A stretch of 64,000 nucleotides of DNA, from contig JAALGY010000014.1 of NCBI GenBank assembly GCA_032358165.1, forward strand, positions 248,001 to 312,000, written 5' to 3'. The stretch's first letter is position 1. Every line of letters starts with the position of its first letter. This DNA comes from Diplosphaera chodatii. Taxonomy: Eukaryota; Chlorophyta; Trebouxiophyceae; Prasiolales; Stichococcaceae. Below are positions 1 through 11,727 of the stretch, piece after piece. The notes under the pieces are model-generated. The model saw nothing but the letters and a program-made list of their open reading frames with translations, made no database searches and was not told the DNA's origin. The position numbers and the translations under genes are program-made.

Positions 1-2774
1 CAGAGTGGCGCGAGGCGGCCCTGCAGCAGGTGTCAGTTGCTACACAGCGATGCGGGGTGCAAGCAAGAGCATGTCAGTATGTGCCCACAGCTCCTTCATG
101 CCAGGCCCGCACAATGCAACCCGTGTATTTTGATACTTTCGCAGTGGCAAGCTGGGCAGAGTGTGATGGACCTCGCCGGTCAAGCAGCAGCGTTGGCTGC
201 AACGCGGGAGCATGCTGCCGGGCTGACCCTGGGGTTTGAGGGCTCGAATGCGCTAGGTGAGTGTGGTATGGCTGTTGCTCGCTTGGCCTAGAATCTGCAA
301 CATGTTTCCGAGGGAAGCTCCAAAGCTATGACGCAGCGGGTGCACCTGCAGTAGCGGATAGCAACAGCAAACAGAGGGACCAGGCTGTAATCGGGCCTGT
401 GCGGCATGTGTCATGGCTGTCTGGGCTGCGGGGCTCCGGCACCAACATGAAGCCAGCACCCCGCGGACCCTGGACACGGTGCAACCCTAGACGCTGGATA
501 CACAGTGAGCAGCCACATGCATTGTGCACACCAGACGCACAACTGCACTGACTGCAGCATCGTTGCTGCCATCCAGCCCTGTCCGGCTGGATTCACCCAT
601 AGACCATCCGGAGAACTTTGTCATAATACAAAGAGCAAGGCGCACTGTTGCGAAGTGGTGCTGCAGGTGCTATGCACCCCGTGCAGCGGGATGGTGTGGT
701 GCGACATCCAGCCAGCAGGGCGTCAGGCTCACAGAGCAACAAGGCTGGGCACCACAGTGGCAAGCTGCCAGCAACACAGCGGCTGCTGGTCATTTATCAC
801 CATTTCGAAGACATCCGCAGCTGCCCGGCTGATGAGGAGGTTCAGCTGGTCCGCACCAATTTTGCGTTTTTCCTCAGGTGACCAAAGCCCTGCAGTGTAC
901 ATGCCATATGCCCTGCATCCTGCGGGGCCCTGGCTAGAGCAGTCTGTACAACCGGTGACGCTGCGGCATGCTGCTCTGCAGGGCTGCTGTCAAGCCAGAT
1001 GATGGAGCAGACTACTTGATAAACCTGGGTAAGACATGCATGTTGGTTGGCTGTGTATGGCTGAGAGTGGAGCCCTCTCAGCCCAGTACATTTGAGCCCT
1101 GAGTTGCTGCTGCAGCGGGACGTGTGGACACAACGCTGGTCAGCTTGGTGCCCCCATTCAGCAACGTTCACATCAGGCTGGTGGACGGCGAAACCGCAGG
1201 ATCCGACACCTGCACCTTTCACCGCACTCTCCTGGAGCAGGTACATCAGGCACAACGCCTCAGCATCAGCGCATCAGCGTTGCACGGACAAGGGTCTGGC
1301 GTGTTGGGCGACTCTTTTGTACGTAGCACTTCGCACAGTGCACAATCACTAAGCCCTGTGGGGTAACGCTTTGCACCAGGGCCCAGACATGTTCGACCGC
1401 TACACACACTTCGCTCTGATCAACAACGGCATGCGCGGCCCTTTCGTGGTGGCTGAAGACAGCGCAGTCAACGAGCATTGGGCTGCACCGTTTATTGGTC
1501 TGCTGGGGCACGAGGTCAAGCTGGTGGGCAACTACCTCAGCTGTGAGCTGGGCGTGCACCTGCAGGGGCCATTTCTAATCACAGACAGGTGTGCCGCTAC
1601 TAACAGCAGCAAGACGGCACCTGGTTGCTTGTTGATAATTGCATCTGTGTGCATGTGTGAGTTGTCTTCGCGGACATCTCCGATCACATGGACACGTCAT
1701 GTATAACCTGCCCTGCAGGGTGGGTGTGCAGATTGTGATGGATACATGGGGCAATGGCACCTGCTGGGGCTCACACCAGGCGGACATCAACCGTGGTGTG
1801 CTTGGCAGCACTACATCTGCCAGTGGCTGATGCTCTCCTCGTGTGCTTGGCCAGTGGAATGTGCAGGCTTGGCCGTTCTGCAGTGCATACCCTTTGCGTG
1901 TGTGTTTGCAGGTGAGGTGGGACTGTCGCGGGCGGTGTTGTCAGCAGGCTACAACATTGCTTCCATCCAGCCGGAGTATGCAGGCCTCGACTTTCGAAAG
2001 GTGTCGTGGGAGTACTTCATCTGCAGAGGGAAGCGAAACCCGACATTCTGCTGCGGCCCGCCAGGTCAGTTGTGCTGAATGTGACACACGTCACAGCAAT
2101 GTACCAGGCAGAAGCACAAGCTTGAGCATGGTCACTTGTTGTTCGTAAACAGATCTGGCGCAGCAGCGTTGGGTAAAGCATGGCGGCACTGTGTACCGGC
2201 TGGGCTTGCTGCCTGCGTCATGGCTCAGGTATATTGCATGGGACCCCTTAATGCACTGAACTTGTCATATACCGTTTGTGGTACGTATCAGCAGGTGGCC
2301 GTGGGCCAGTGCTCCAGGAATGCTGCAGTGAGCCTAAACAGTCTATGCGACATTTGCAGGAGTGTCGAGGAGCTGACGCTTGCATCGCTGGCGCAACTGC
2401 CGCCGTTGCAGCAGACGCGGGTCTGGCAGCCCGTTCTCCGGGCCGCCATGCAGGCGTGGCTGTCGAGGGTGCAGCAGAACGAGGGCAGCGGCGCCTGGCT
2501 CAAGGCAGCCCGCGCATTTGCCAACGTTTTCGACTCCAGCAGCCACCAGTCCACCCGGCTGTCAGGCGTGCAAGACGAGAAAGCGGTGCGCTATGTGGCG
2601 GAGCTGGCGGGAGACCACTCCAAGAGCGAGGAGTACCGCTTTGCGCTCTTCCCCCACATGTCGGGCTTTGATGCCGTGGCAGACGGTCCAACAGGCATGC
2701 TGCCTGGGGGAGACCATGCTGTAACTGATCTTCATAACAGGTCAGACTTTGCGGAAGCTCGCTATGAGGAGTGA
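1..2774 (+). CDS. Glycosyltransferase-like protein, 5' end outside window
   Basis: Partial gene entering from the left; exons about 1-29, 145-256, 772-878, 985-1029, 1118-1240, 1379-1587, 1719-1795, 1912-2064, 2153-2228 and 2360-2774 join in consistent phase. Seen: LLVIYHHFED then FFLR; a DYLINL strand; a PPFSNVHIR stretch; FALINNGMRGPF; KLVGNYLSCE; HLQGPFLITDR; and AGYNIASIQPEYAG. This order resembles an uncharacterised family found in algae, fungi and some bacteria that looks like a nucleotide-sugar-dependent glycosyltransferase acting on surface or secreted glycans; that role is inference from overall resemblance and no catalytic residue is assigned. The C-terminal exon (residues SVEEL to ARYEE) is helical-looking and unrecognised. 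Confident that it is coding, moderate on family. Confidence 0.65.
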
Positions 2775-2996
2775 CCGAGTTCGTGGTTTACAATGCTGCT
2801 GTTGTACCGGATAGAAAGCATCTGTTTATTTGCTGGCAACTTGCAGCCTGATAACCCCAATAATGACATACGTAGACTGAACGAGTATAGCAATGCAGCA
2901 CAGCTTGCATCTGCTTACTTCGTGCCTGAACCTAATAGTTGTGCCATGCTTGCATGCCCTCTGCTTGCATGCCCTCTACCTAGCTAACACTTGCTG

Positions 2997-4113
2997 TCAC
3001 GCCACCTTCAGCTCATCAGCCGACACCAGGATGCCATCGCCATCCGCGTACACCCAGTCTCCTGTTGACGCAGGACGGAGGCAGTCATCTCACGCCAGCG
3101 GGAAAGTTGTTGCAAGTGCTGTCGCCAGCTGTTCAGCATGTTTTATTGCTTCTGATGCATCAGTCAGTACCTGGCTGAAAGATCACGCCGCCGAAGCTGA
3201 CAGGCACATTCTGCAGCCCTGGGTCACGCTTCGAGCTCTTCAGGGGGTATGTGGCCAGTGCCTTGACGCCAAGCGGCATCTTCGCGATGTCTGCCGAGTC
3301 ACGGATGCAGCCGTTGATGATGATACCCTGCAGCCAGACTTTTCTTGTTGGATTGCCAGCGCCACTTGAGCGTTAGTGGGCCTAGCATAAGTCCGAGGCC
3401 ATGCACGTGCCAGGTTGTAATTGGTAGCTACTAGTGCTGTGACACATGCCCGATGAGTTTGCTACACGCACGTAGGAAGAGTGCTAGTGTGCATGCAAAG
3501 CTGACTCACGCTCCAGCCGTTCTTATGCGCCATCTCCGCAATGTTATCGCCAAGCAGTGCGCATCGCATCGAGGCACCGCCGTCCACAACCAGCACCCGC
3601 CCCTCGCCCGCCTCCTCTAGACTCTGCACCCACAGCAGTTGGCATTGTCCTGCGTCTGGCCTGTGAGTGTGGTGCGCAGGGGCGCGCGGGCAGCACGTGC
3701 ATGTGCACATCGTACATGCACAGACGATGCTGCTGAGTGATCGAGGTGGTCAGACTGCTGATTAACGACCGCACCTGCCGTACAAGCGGATTGTTCTCAA
3801 AACACTTAACAGTGGCGACACGCCCGCTGAATCGCAGGTTGCCGCCGTAGTCCCTGCGGTGGACACATGCACACAGCAGTTGTGAAAGGCAGCGGCGGAC
3901 GCCTCTGCTGCATCAAGCTCCAGCAGATGCGTGCTCTGTGTGTCCCGCGCAATCAGCGTGCGTCAGTTACCTGAAGATGGGCTGCACGATGGACACGGGA
4001 TGTTGCCTCACAAGGTCCACCGGCTCCTTGATAAAGACATCGCAGAGGTCCGCCGTCGCCCCTCTTGCAGCATCCGCCGGCGGAGTTGCAGTCTTGGGCC
4101 CAGTGGCCGCCAT
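2997..4113 (-). CDS. RraA-like / HMG aldolase family protein
   Basis: Five exons (4113-3971, 3853-3775, 3623-3510, 3327-3171, 3061-2997) close exactly in frame to 185 residues. The protein starts MAATGPKT, and a region near QPIFRDYGG is followed by [20 protein letters not shown] and [14 protein letters not shown]. It then has [11 protein letters not shown] and ends [20 protein letters not shown]. This is the plant 'regulator of ribonuclease-like' protein family (RraA fold), whose relatives include 4-hydroxy-4-methyl-2-oxoglutarate aldolase/oxaloacetate decarboxylase. The metal-site GCIRD..D pattern is intact. Whether it acts as aldolase or otherwise cannot be told from sequence. No clear transit peptide, so probably cytosolic. 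Divergent from the carrier gene at 4790. Confidence 0.9.
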
Positions 4114-4789
4114 CCTGGCTGTTTGATGGGGCACTGCACCGCAACCCTCGTGGATCAGCAGGCTGGATGCATTCAAGAGTGGCCCGCGAGCCACGCGGAG
4201 CACCCGTAGCATGTGGTTGCTGCAATAGCCTGGTACTCTGCGTTCCTAACCACCGCCTTATGTTGCGCTCCGATCAGGCCAGCCACACTCGAACGTGTAT
4301 TGATCCTGTCTGACACTGATGCTGCTCACGACTAGCTTGGCGCAGTCGTGCTTGAACTCGCCGCAAACAACCTCAGTCACTGTTGATTTGCTGCACGGAC
4401 TGCGACTGTTGATGTGCAGGCTCGATGTGACTTTGAAGGAGTTCCGGAATGTCCCGCAGGGCCGCAGGGGCCTGCCAACCACAGATTTGCGAGAGCTGCA
4501 GCGAAGTCTAATCCCCTGGTATAGACTGTGGATCGCTTATGCGCCATTACTTCATTTGCCCTTCTTCGGTCTGGTATAATACAAGCAGCATATGACGGCC
4601 TGCACCTGCAAGAGGTGTTGCAGAAGAGTCTGAGCAGTAGCGCACGGCAGCGGCAACTTAACCACCGAGCGCTCGCACTGACAGCTGTGCACAGAGTCCG
4701 TTGCAGCGCAGCAATCGAGATACCTGTAAGGCTTGGTTGACGGGTTCCCAGCTGTTGATCGCGGTGACACTGTAAAGAACAGTGACAGC
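4114..4789. promoter_or_regulatory. Shared 5' region of RraA-like and carrier genes
   Basis: Gap of 676 bases between two divergent start codons. No conserved coding exon is recognisable; the short open frames here do not match any family. By position it should hold both promoters and 5' UTRs. Confidence 0.4.
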
Positions 4790-7030
4790 ATGCCGGACTC
4801 AACAGGCCGCAAGTTTGTCAAGGATGTCATCTCCGGCACAGCAGGTGAAAAATAACGGCATCTTAGAGTGTGACTTGTGAAGTGATCTTTCATACCTGAC
4901 CTGGCGATGTGTGCAGGTGGCATTGCCGTCGTGGCGGTGGGCCATCCATTTGACACGCTGAAAGTCCGACTGCAGACCCAGCCGACCGTGAATCCCATTT
5001 ACTGTGAGGTCCACCGTGTGCAGTGTCCACAACAGCAAGTCAGCACACACGCATATTGATTGTGCCGCTGTCATTTGGGGGACAGCATCCAGATTGCTGG
5101 TCTGTGCCCTGCAGCGGGGTTCCTGGATGCCGCACGGAAGACAGTCCAGTGGGAGGTACGATCAGGCGTCCATGCCTGACTGCTCCTGACCGCTGCTGCA
5201 AGCTGTTGACTGTCACTCAGATGGTCAACAAGCGCTGCTGTGCATGCAGGGCCTCGGCGGGTTGTACAAGGTAAGGTCAAGCACCTGCGTGCTCCACTGT
5301 TGCTGCATCGGTGGCAATGCAGCGGCTGCTTATCGGCGGCGATGCCGGAACACTGAGTGCACGGCGCCGTCCTGCAGGGCGTCTCGTCACCGCTGGCGGG
5401 GCAGATGGTGTTCCGCATGACGCTGTTCTCAGCCTTCGGCAGCTCAAAGAGGTGGCTGGGCACCAATGCAGATGGCAGCACGCGGCCCCTCGCCACCTCG
5501 GACTTCTACAAGGTGATCCAAGGCTGCAGCTGGTGCCAGCAAGCCGTGAATGCAGCAGTTGGTGTGCCACGCTGCTGACACATGACACCTGTGCCGAATA
5601 ACAAATCAAAATAATAATGAGTTGCTGGTGTTGCACGCAGGCTGGTGCGATGACTGGCTTTGCGGCAGCTTTTGCAGAGAGCCCGGTCGACTTTTACAAG
5701 TCGCAAGTCCAAGTGCAGGTCAGTGTGCACAAGATGCGTCATATGATCTGTCAAGGCGCCGGGCGCCCCGATGCTAGATGCTGAGCTGTGCTACCTGATG
5801 GTTTCACCAGCCGTCTCCCGCTGGCCGCAGATCATCAGGTCAAAGTCAAACCCGGATTACAAACGTGAGGCACGGGAGCCTGGCTGCTTGCGCCTGTTGG
5901 TCTCTGGGGTGTGCAACAACATAGAGAGCGCGTGATTACATGATCTGTGCCGTGACTGCTGTTCCTGTCCCGCACAGCGGCGTTCACCAAGGTGCTAGAT
6001 TGCGTGCGGCAAAGCTTCAAGCACAATGGCGTCAAGGGTCCCTTCCAGGTGAGCAATAAAACCGCAGCTGGTGCGTTAAATATGCAACGACTGCTACAGC
6101 CGCACATACGTACCTCATGCACACGCTTATTTTATTTCCAGGGGCTGGGCGCCACCCTGGTTCGGAACGTGCCCGCAAACTCAGTGTACCTGGGGTCATT
6201 TGAGGTCATGAAGCGCGAGGTGGCCAAGCGGCAGGACATCCCCGTCTCCCAGCTGCACCCAGGTGCCTCTGCCAGTCTGTGTATCAGTTTGTGACTGCCC
6301 TGGTGGCCGCTCCAGGGGTGCAGCTCACACACAGGGCTGCATGTGTGCACCTGGCTCATCTACTGGACGCCAGCAGGTGACGGCCATGCTGCAGTCGTGG
6401 CATGCTGCCAGATACTGGACTGCAATGCCGCCAGCTGGTGGATGCCACTCATCCCTCGGTCCTGCCTGCAGCCATGGTGGTGGCGCTGGGTGGGCTGGGC
6501 GGCGTCTTCTACTGGATGACCATCTTCCCGGTGGACGCGGTGAAGAGCGCCATGCAGACTGACGAACTGCGCAAACCAGAGCGCAAGTTCCCCACCATGG
6601 CCTCCGCAGTCAAGGTGTCCCCTTGTCCACACTGCGCGCCTGCAGCCCTGCTGAGGGCTGAGGTCGGATGCTATTCATGTCATGTTGCACCACAGAAGCA
6701 TGCTGATACCAGCTGCAGACGCCGATTGTATCCCACGTCAGCATGCTTGGTTGGCAGGAACATTTGGTACTGACACTTCCTGTCTGTAGCGATGGTGGAC
6801 AACGAGGCAGCTGGCAATCGAAAGTGTCACATCTGCATGCGTTGACCGAAATCTCTCATGAGAGCACTGACGGACCTGTTGCCTCTGCTTGCCTGCAGCA
6901 ACTGTGGGCAGAGGGCGGCATTGGGCGCTTCTACAAGGGGTTCACACCAGCAATCATCCGCGCAGCCCCTGCCAATGGCGTCATGCTCGCCACTGTGGAC
7001 AAGGTCACCTACTGGCTGGCCGACAAGTAA
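4790..7030 (+). CDS. Mitochondrial carrier family (SLC25) transporter, acylcarnitine/BOU-like
   Basis: Eleven exons (4790-4844, 4917-5003, 5115-5155, 5250-5270, 5378-5512, 5641-5718, 5831-5864, 5978-6048, 6142-6262, 6472-6614, 6899-7030) give 305 residues, the usual carrier length. Three tandem repeats are visible: GHPFDTLKVRLQTQ in repeat 1, ESPVDFYKSQVQVQ in repeat 2 and FPVDAVKSAMQTD in repeat 3, each carrying the P-x-[DE]-x-x-[KR] carrier signature, with the matching GGLYKG / GPFQGLGATLVRNVPANS / GRFYKGFTPAIIRAAPANG segments. The arginine-rich second halves resemble carnitine/acylcarnitine and ornithine-type carriers, including plant BOU; substrate is inference. Expected in the inner mitochondrial membrane with six membrane helices. 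One exon is only 21 nt. Confidence 0.9.
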
Positions 7031-7746
7031 CCGTGCGGCACCTCAAAGCCGGTGAAACCAGTAGCCGCGTGATGCTGCAACAGTTGGCCATGTTGCAGCA
7101 TTGTCAGATATATCAGTTGCAATCAAGCTTTCCGGCAATCCTCTACTGAAGTTGCAAGACTGCAATTAAACGCAATTTTGTTGCTCGGTGCTAAAGTCAG
7201 CAGCTGTGAGACGCAGTAGTAGTCCCTGCAGATCAGAGGCCTTCACTGTGAGGTCTTGGCTAATCTGCTCTTTATTTCACGCACAGATGTCTGATCAGAC
7301 AGCAGTGTTGGCACTATTGACTACGAGTGATCGTCTCCTGTCTGTAAAACCAGTCTAACAGTCTCAAGCCCTAGGAATCAATGACGAGGACCAGTCATGG
7401 CCCAAATCCTGCCTAGACTGGACCCGTTCTCCTGCCTAGAAGCGTAGTTGCGACAGAGACAAACCAGAGGCTGGGGGATGCACCATGAACTTCTAGTAAT
7501 GGTGACGTTCAAATAATGTAGTGTCCAAAACTCACACCAGAACCGAACCCTGCTGACAGTGCGCTGCTGCTCTGCTGCAGTACCTTTGAAAGCAGCCGCC
7601 AGGCCTTCTGCCGACTAGGCCGTCGCTTGTCCGCTGCCTTCTGTCTGTGCCGCGCAACATCCAGGCCAACACAGCCTTTTCAAGGCGCGAAGGCGCATGC
7701 AGAGGCTGCCCAAGACCTGTAAGGCTGCTTATGAGCCCAGCATCTG
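7031..7746. other. Convergent intergenic region
   Basis: Non-coding stretch between the carrier stop and the end of the deacetylase frame, holding both 3' UTRs. No further gene recognised. Confidence 0.4.
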
Positions 7747-7839
7747 TCATAGACTGGTGGCGCGGCCACCCTGAGCCAGCCCCAGCAGTGCATCAAGGTC
7801 CCCGCTGCCACCTAGTGAGTGACGCCGCCGCTGCTGCTG

Positions 7840-7873
<34 letters not shown>

Positions 7874-10800
7874 ATGCTGGAGGCCCGCTGTGTGGCTGCA
7901 CCCTGGCGTAGCCCAGCCAGCACCGCTTCAGCGTCCACTGATAGGCTGGCCCGTCGGAACGCGGAGGCCGCATGGTGCCGCTTCTTCAGGGCCTTGAGGG
8001 ATGCGTGGTGCAGCTGCTGCATCTGCAATCAGGTGCGACACATGCAGTCAGTTTGGACTGGATGCTTCACCCCACACTGGTGGGTCAGGAGAGTGACCAA
8101 GGAAGGGCACCGGATGGCAGAAGCTGCTGCTCGCCCACTGCACACCAGCGTACTGCTGCTCGCATTTCCAGCATACGCAGCCCAACCACAGGTCCTGAGC
8201 ACACGCAACACATGGATGTGGTGCCCAGGGTACAGGCTCAGGCGAGCGTGGCACCAGCTGCCGCACCAGGTGCCAGCGGCGGGCGGAGCGGCCCTGGCCG
8301 CCGCGGAACGCCAGCTTGGTGCGCCGCCCCCCCGCGTGCTCGCCGTTCGCGTGCCTTGGCGACCGAGGCGACAGCGGGCCGGGGCTCGGGCGGTCCCGGC
8401 CGCCCTGCTGGCTGTGGCTGTGAATGTTGCCGTGCCCGTGGGGGTGCTGCTGACCGTGGCTGTGGCTGTGACCCATGGCATTACCATGCCTGTGCCCATC
8501 TGCATGGTCGCCGCTGCGTGGCAGCAGACGCGGGCTGCCAAGGCTGTTCGCAAGCGCCATGTCGGCGTGCGGCTGGTGATCATGCATGGCGCTCAGTCGG
8601 GCCCGGAACCCCGCCGCCGCAGCCGGTGCTGACAGGTGCAGCGGCGGCAGAGCTGGCGCCGGCTGCGGCAGCAGGCCTCGCAGGCAGCTCCAGTAGCGCG
8701 CCTGCAGCCAGTCAAGCAAGCCTGATGCTGCTCGCCCCCCTCAGATGCATGCAAGGGCCACAGATTGATGGTCCCCAGTGCTGCAGGCCGACCGTGTGCT
8801 CCCGATTCAGAACAGTTGCAGCCATCAACGACAACTGGCGATGCGATACTTTCGGAGCATGCATGGCGCAGCGTGTGTCGCCCAGAGGCCGAGTCTCGAT
8901 GTGCACCTGCACGATGAGGGCCTCCCTGATGGCGGCCAGGCCAGGGGCGGAGGGCGCCGGCAGCTCGAGGCCGTCCGGCCGCAGCGGTGGCGGCCGCTCG
9001 CCCAGACACACCCGCATGCACGCCTCCACCCCCGCCGCCGTTGCTGCAAGGTTGTAGCCGCCCTGGCAAACATTGACCAGCAAGCAGGTTGACACACGGC
9101 GTCGAGACACGCATCGAGACATCGAGGGTGATGCACATCGGCGTTCCCTCGACCGTCAGGCTGGTGAGGCGTCAGATGGCTGTGTCGTCCGCGGCCATGT
9201 GGTTGCTCACCTCCAGCACAAGCGCAAGCGGTGCAACAGCCTGCAGGAGGCCCGTCATCGCTGCAAAGCCTGCCGACGTCACATTGCAGCCGCCAATGGG
9301 GTCGCCTGCACCAGCATCGCATACAGGCGCCGCATCAGCCTTCAGCCAGTGCATTGAACAGCGCAACCCCGGCTCGACGGCATGACAAAGGACGGAAGGC
9401 TTTCTGGCGAGTGGACCCTACCCTCAGCAGCATCGAAGCCAGCAGACACGATGATGAGCGAAGGGGCGAACTGGGTCGCAATTGGCACCAACACATGGTG
9501 GAAAGCTGCCAGGTAGTCTGCATCACCCTGCGCAAAAAGGCCACTCCACCTCACATGATGTGTAATGTCCCTGACAGAGACCCGGCACATGGCTGCAACC
9601 CTGTATACGCCAGTGCAGATGGCATGAGAACCACCAGTGCAACGGTAGGCAACATGCGCACCATGCCTGGCCCCGACCATGCCACGTTGACATTGAAGCC
9701 GGCGCCTGCACCGGTGCCCACTTCCGTGGCGGCGCCAGTGCCCGGGTAGAAGGAGCCCCTGCGCGGCGCAGGCAGAAGATGTCAAACAGCTTGGGAGCTC
9801 AGCAGCCTCGGAACTGCTGGCAGCCTGAGCACACTGCGGCAGCATTGCACCCCATCCAATGGCATGCACTGTCAGCAACTCGTTTCCGCAAACTTTGCCT
9901 GAGTGTACACAGCAGCCGTGATTGGCTGGGAAAGCAGCACGCACCCATCGTAGCGGTGCAATGACATGTACATGATGGTGGGGTCGTCCTCCAGGATGTG
10001 CTGGATTCCATTGCCATGGTGTACATCCTGCACATGAAATGTACGCTGGGGTCAGCCATTCGCAGTCCATTGATGGCAGACCAATGATTTCCTCATGTAA
10101 CCCTTGATCTGGAACGGCATAACTGTAGCCAGAAATTGACATGGTCTCCCCTCGTGCAAGCTCACCCAGTCAAGGACAAGCACACGCTCGGCCCCGGCGG
10201 CCTGGGCCGCCCGCGCTGCGACAGCTGCATTGTTGTAGAAGCAGAACCCCATGGCCATGCCAGACTCAGCATGGTGCCCTGGTGGCCGCACAATGGCCGC
10301 TGCGCACCGAGCCTGCCCAGTAGCAACCGCCACTGCAGCATCCACGCTGGCGCCCGCCGCCAAACTGGCAAACACAGAGCAATGTCAGACGCTACGCCCA
10401 ACCGAGCAGGCGCATACATGACCTTCGTGCTCATATGGTACGAACCCCTTATCGCAAACTGTACTCTGGCTGACCTGCAACCCTTGAATGTAGCAAGGGT
10501 TTCTTCAGCAGGAGTGCTACTACGCACACCTTGCGGCGAGCGAGGTGTGGCGGTTGGTGTATGTATCCGGCGTAAAGTTGACGATGCCAGACACCGCGGG
10601 CGTCGCCGTGGCCTCGACGACCCGGCGCAGCATGTCAGTGTGGCATGCGCCAACCTCCTCTGCCGTCGCTGGCCGTGCCTGGCCGCGTCGACATTTCCCT
10701 GCGTCATGATCACACGTAGCGCATGAGTGCAAGCAGACCTGGGGAATGGAAGGTGAGACATAACAGTGCCCATGAGAGTTGGGAACACGACAGGCACGCC

Positions 10801-11727
10801 TGGTGCACTGGCACTCACCTGCCAGCCCGGAGGCGAGGAGGCGGGCCATGACTGCGCGCAGGCGGTCGGGGCGCTCGGGGTGCGGGCTGCCATACACATC
10901 ATCCGCTTCCCTGCCGACACAAGCGACAACCCCTTGTGAGATCCTGCTGACATTGGGTCCAGACTCAGCGGGTGCATCGAAACTGTCGACTGTCGGCCTG
11001 ACATGGCCAACGAAGGTGGAGGGAAGAGTGCATGCAGCCATCGGGGTCACCTGTGTAGCTCCATGCGCTCGTCCCAGATGAGCAGCGTCTCGCCAGCAGC
11101 CCGTGGCAGTTGGGGCGATGCATCCTCTGCTGGCAGCGCGCTGAACAACTCATCCTCGGAGCCCAGCATGTACCCACAATCCTGCAGGTATGACTACTTA
11201 TGTGAGTCAGCAGCATTGTGGATAAACCCACAGCTGCACTCGGTCACCCGAGAGTCTGGAGCACTGCAGGATCAGCAGGCAAGGCGCACCAGGCACACGT
11301 CGCCGTGCAGGGCTCCAGTGCAGTTGACGCAGTACCGGGTCGGCTCGAACTCATCATCGAATGCCGACTCGAAACCGCTGCCATCGGCGGCCAGCCGCCG
11401 CTGCACGATGTCCTCAAAACCGTCATCATCGTCATCAAAGCTGTCACCCGGCAGCCCGGCCATGCCCGGGCTATGGCTGTTGAAGCCACCACGGATGCCG
11501 CCGTCACTGGCGCTGCTGTCGTCGCTGTCGTCAATGCCGCTGCTGGACTCGGAAGCAGAGTCCACTTCCCCGGCTGCTGCAGGGAGCAGTTCGTCAACGA
11601 TGTCTGCTGCGGCTGCTGGTGCTGCTGCCGGCAAACGAGGGCTGAAGCCGGCAACATCATCTGCCACATGGCTGTCTGGCAAATGGCTGGGCTCATCAGC
11701 GGCATCATTGGTGCGATGTGGCGACAT
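7747..11727 (-). CDS. Class II histone deacetylase with C-terminal His-rich and poly-Gln tail
   Basis: Zn-dependent deacetylase of acetyl-lysine in histones and other proteins. Reading down the minus strand: an acidic N-terminus (MSPHRTND..., poly-Asp near 11420), a Cys pair (YCVNC) with a later DCGYMLGSE that may bind zinc, then [11 protein letters not shown] and [13 protein letters not shown]. Next come [74 protein letters not shown] and [11 protein letters not shown]. The catalytic HH, metal ligands (D..H, later D) and the GGY tyrosine are all present. [12 protein letters not shown] near 8700 fits the class II terminal helix. After it lies a His/Gly-rich stretch (about 8530-8430) and a CAG-encoded poly-Gln run (about 7870-7835). 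The junction near 8880/8715 is not resolved, and the start at 11727 follows a possible splice acceptor, so an upstream exon may exist. Confidence 0.85.
7835..7873 (-). repeat. CAG/CTG trinucleotide tract coding poly-Gln
   Basis: Run of gctgctgctg on the plus strand. In the minus-strand frame it reads as a Gln tract interrupted by one Glu, near the end of the deacetylase coding region. Confidence 0.85.

Noticed and set aside
2715..2740. Possible intron gtaact...ataacag before the glycosyltransferase-like stop
   Set aside because: Too short to be an intron, and the frame is open through it.
7972..9057. 361-residue plus-strand open frame
   Set aside because: Antisense of the deacetylase C-terminal exons, GC-rich artefact.
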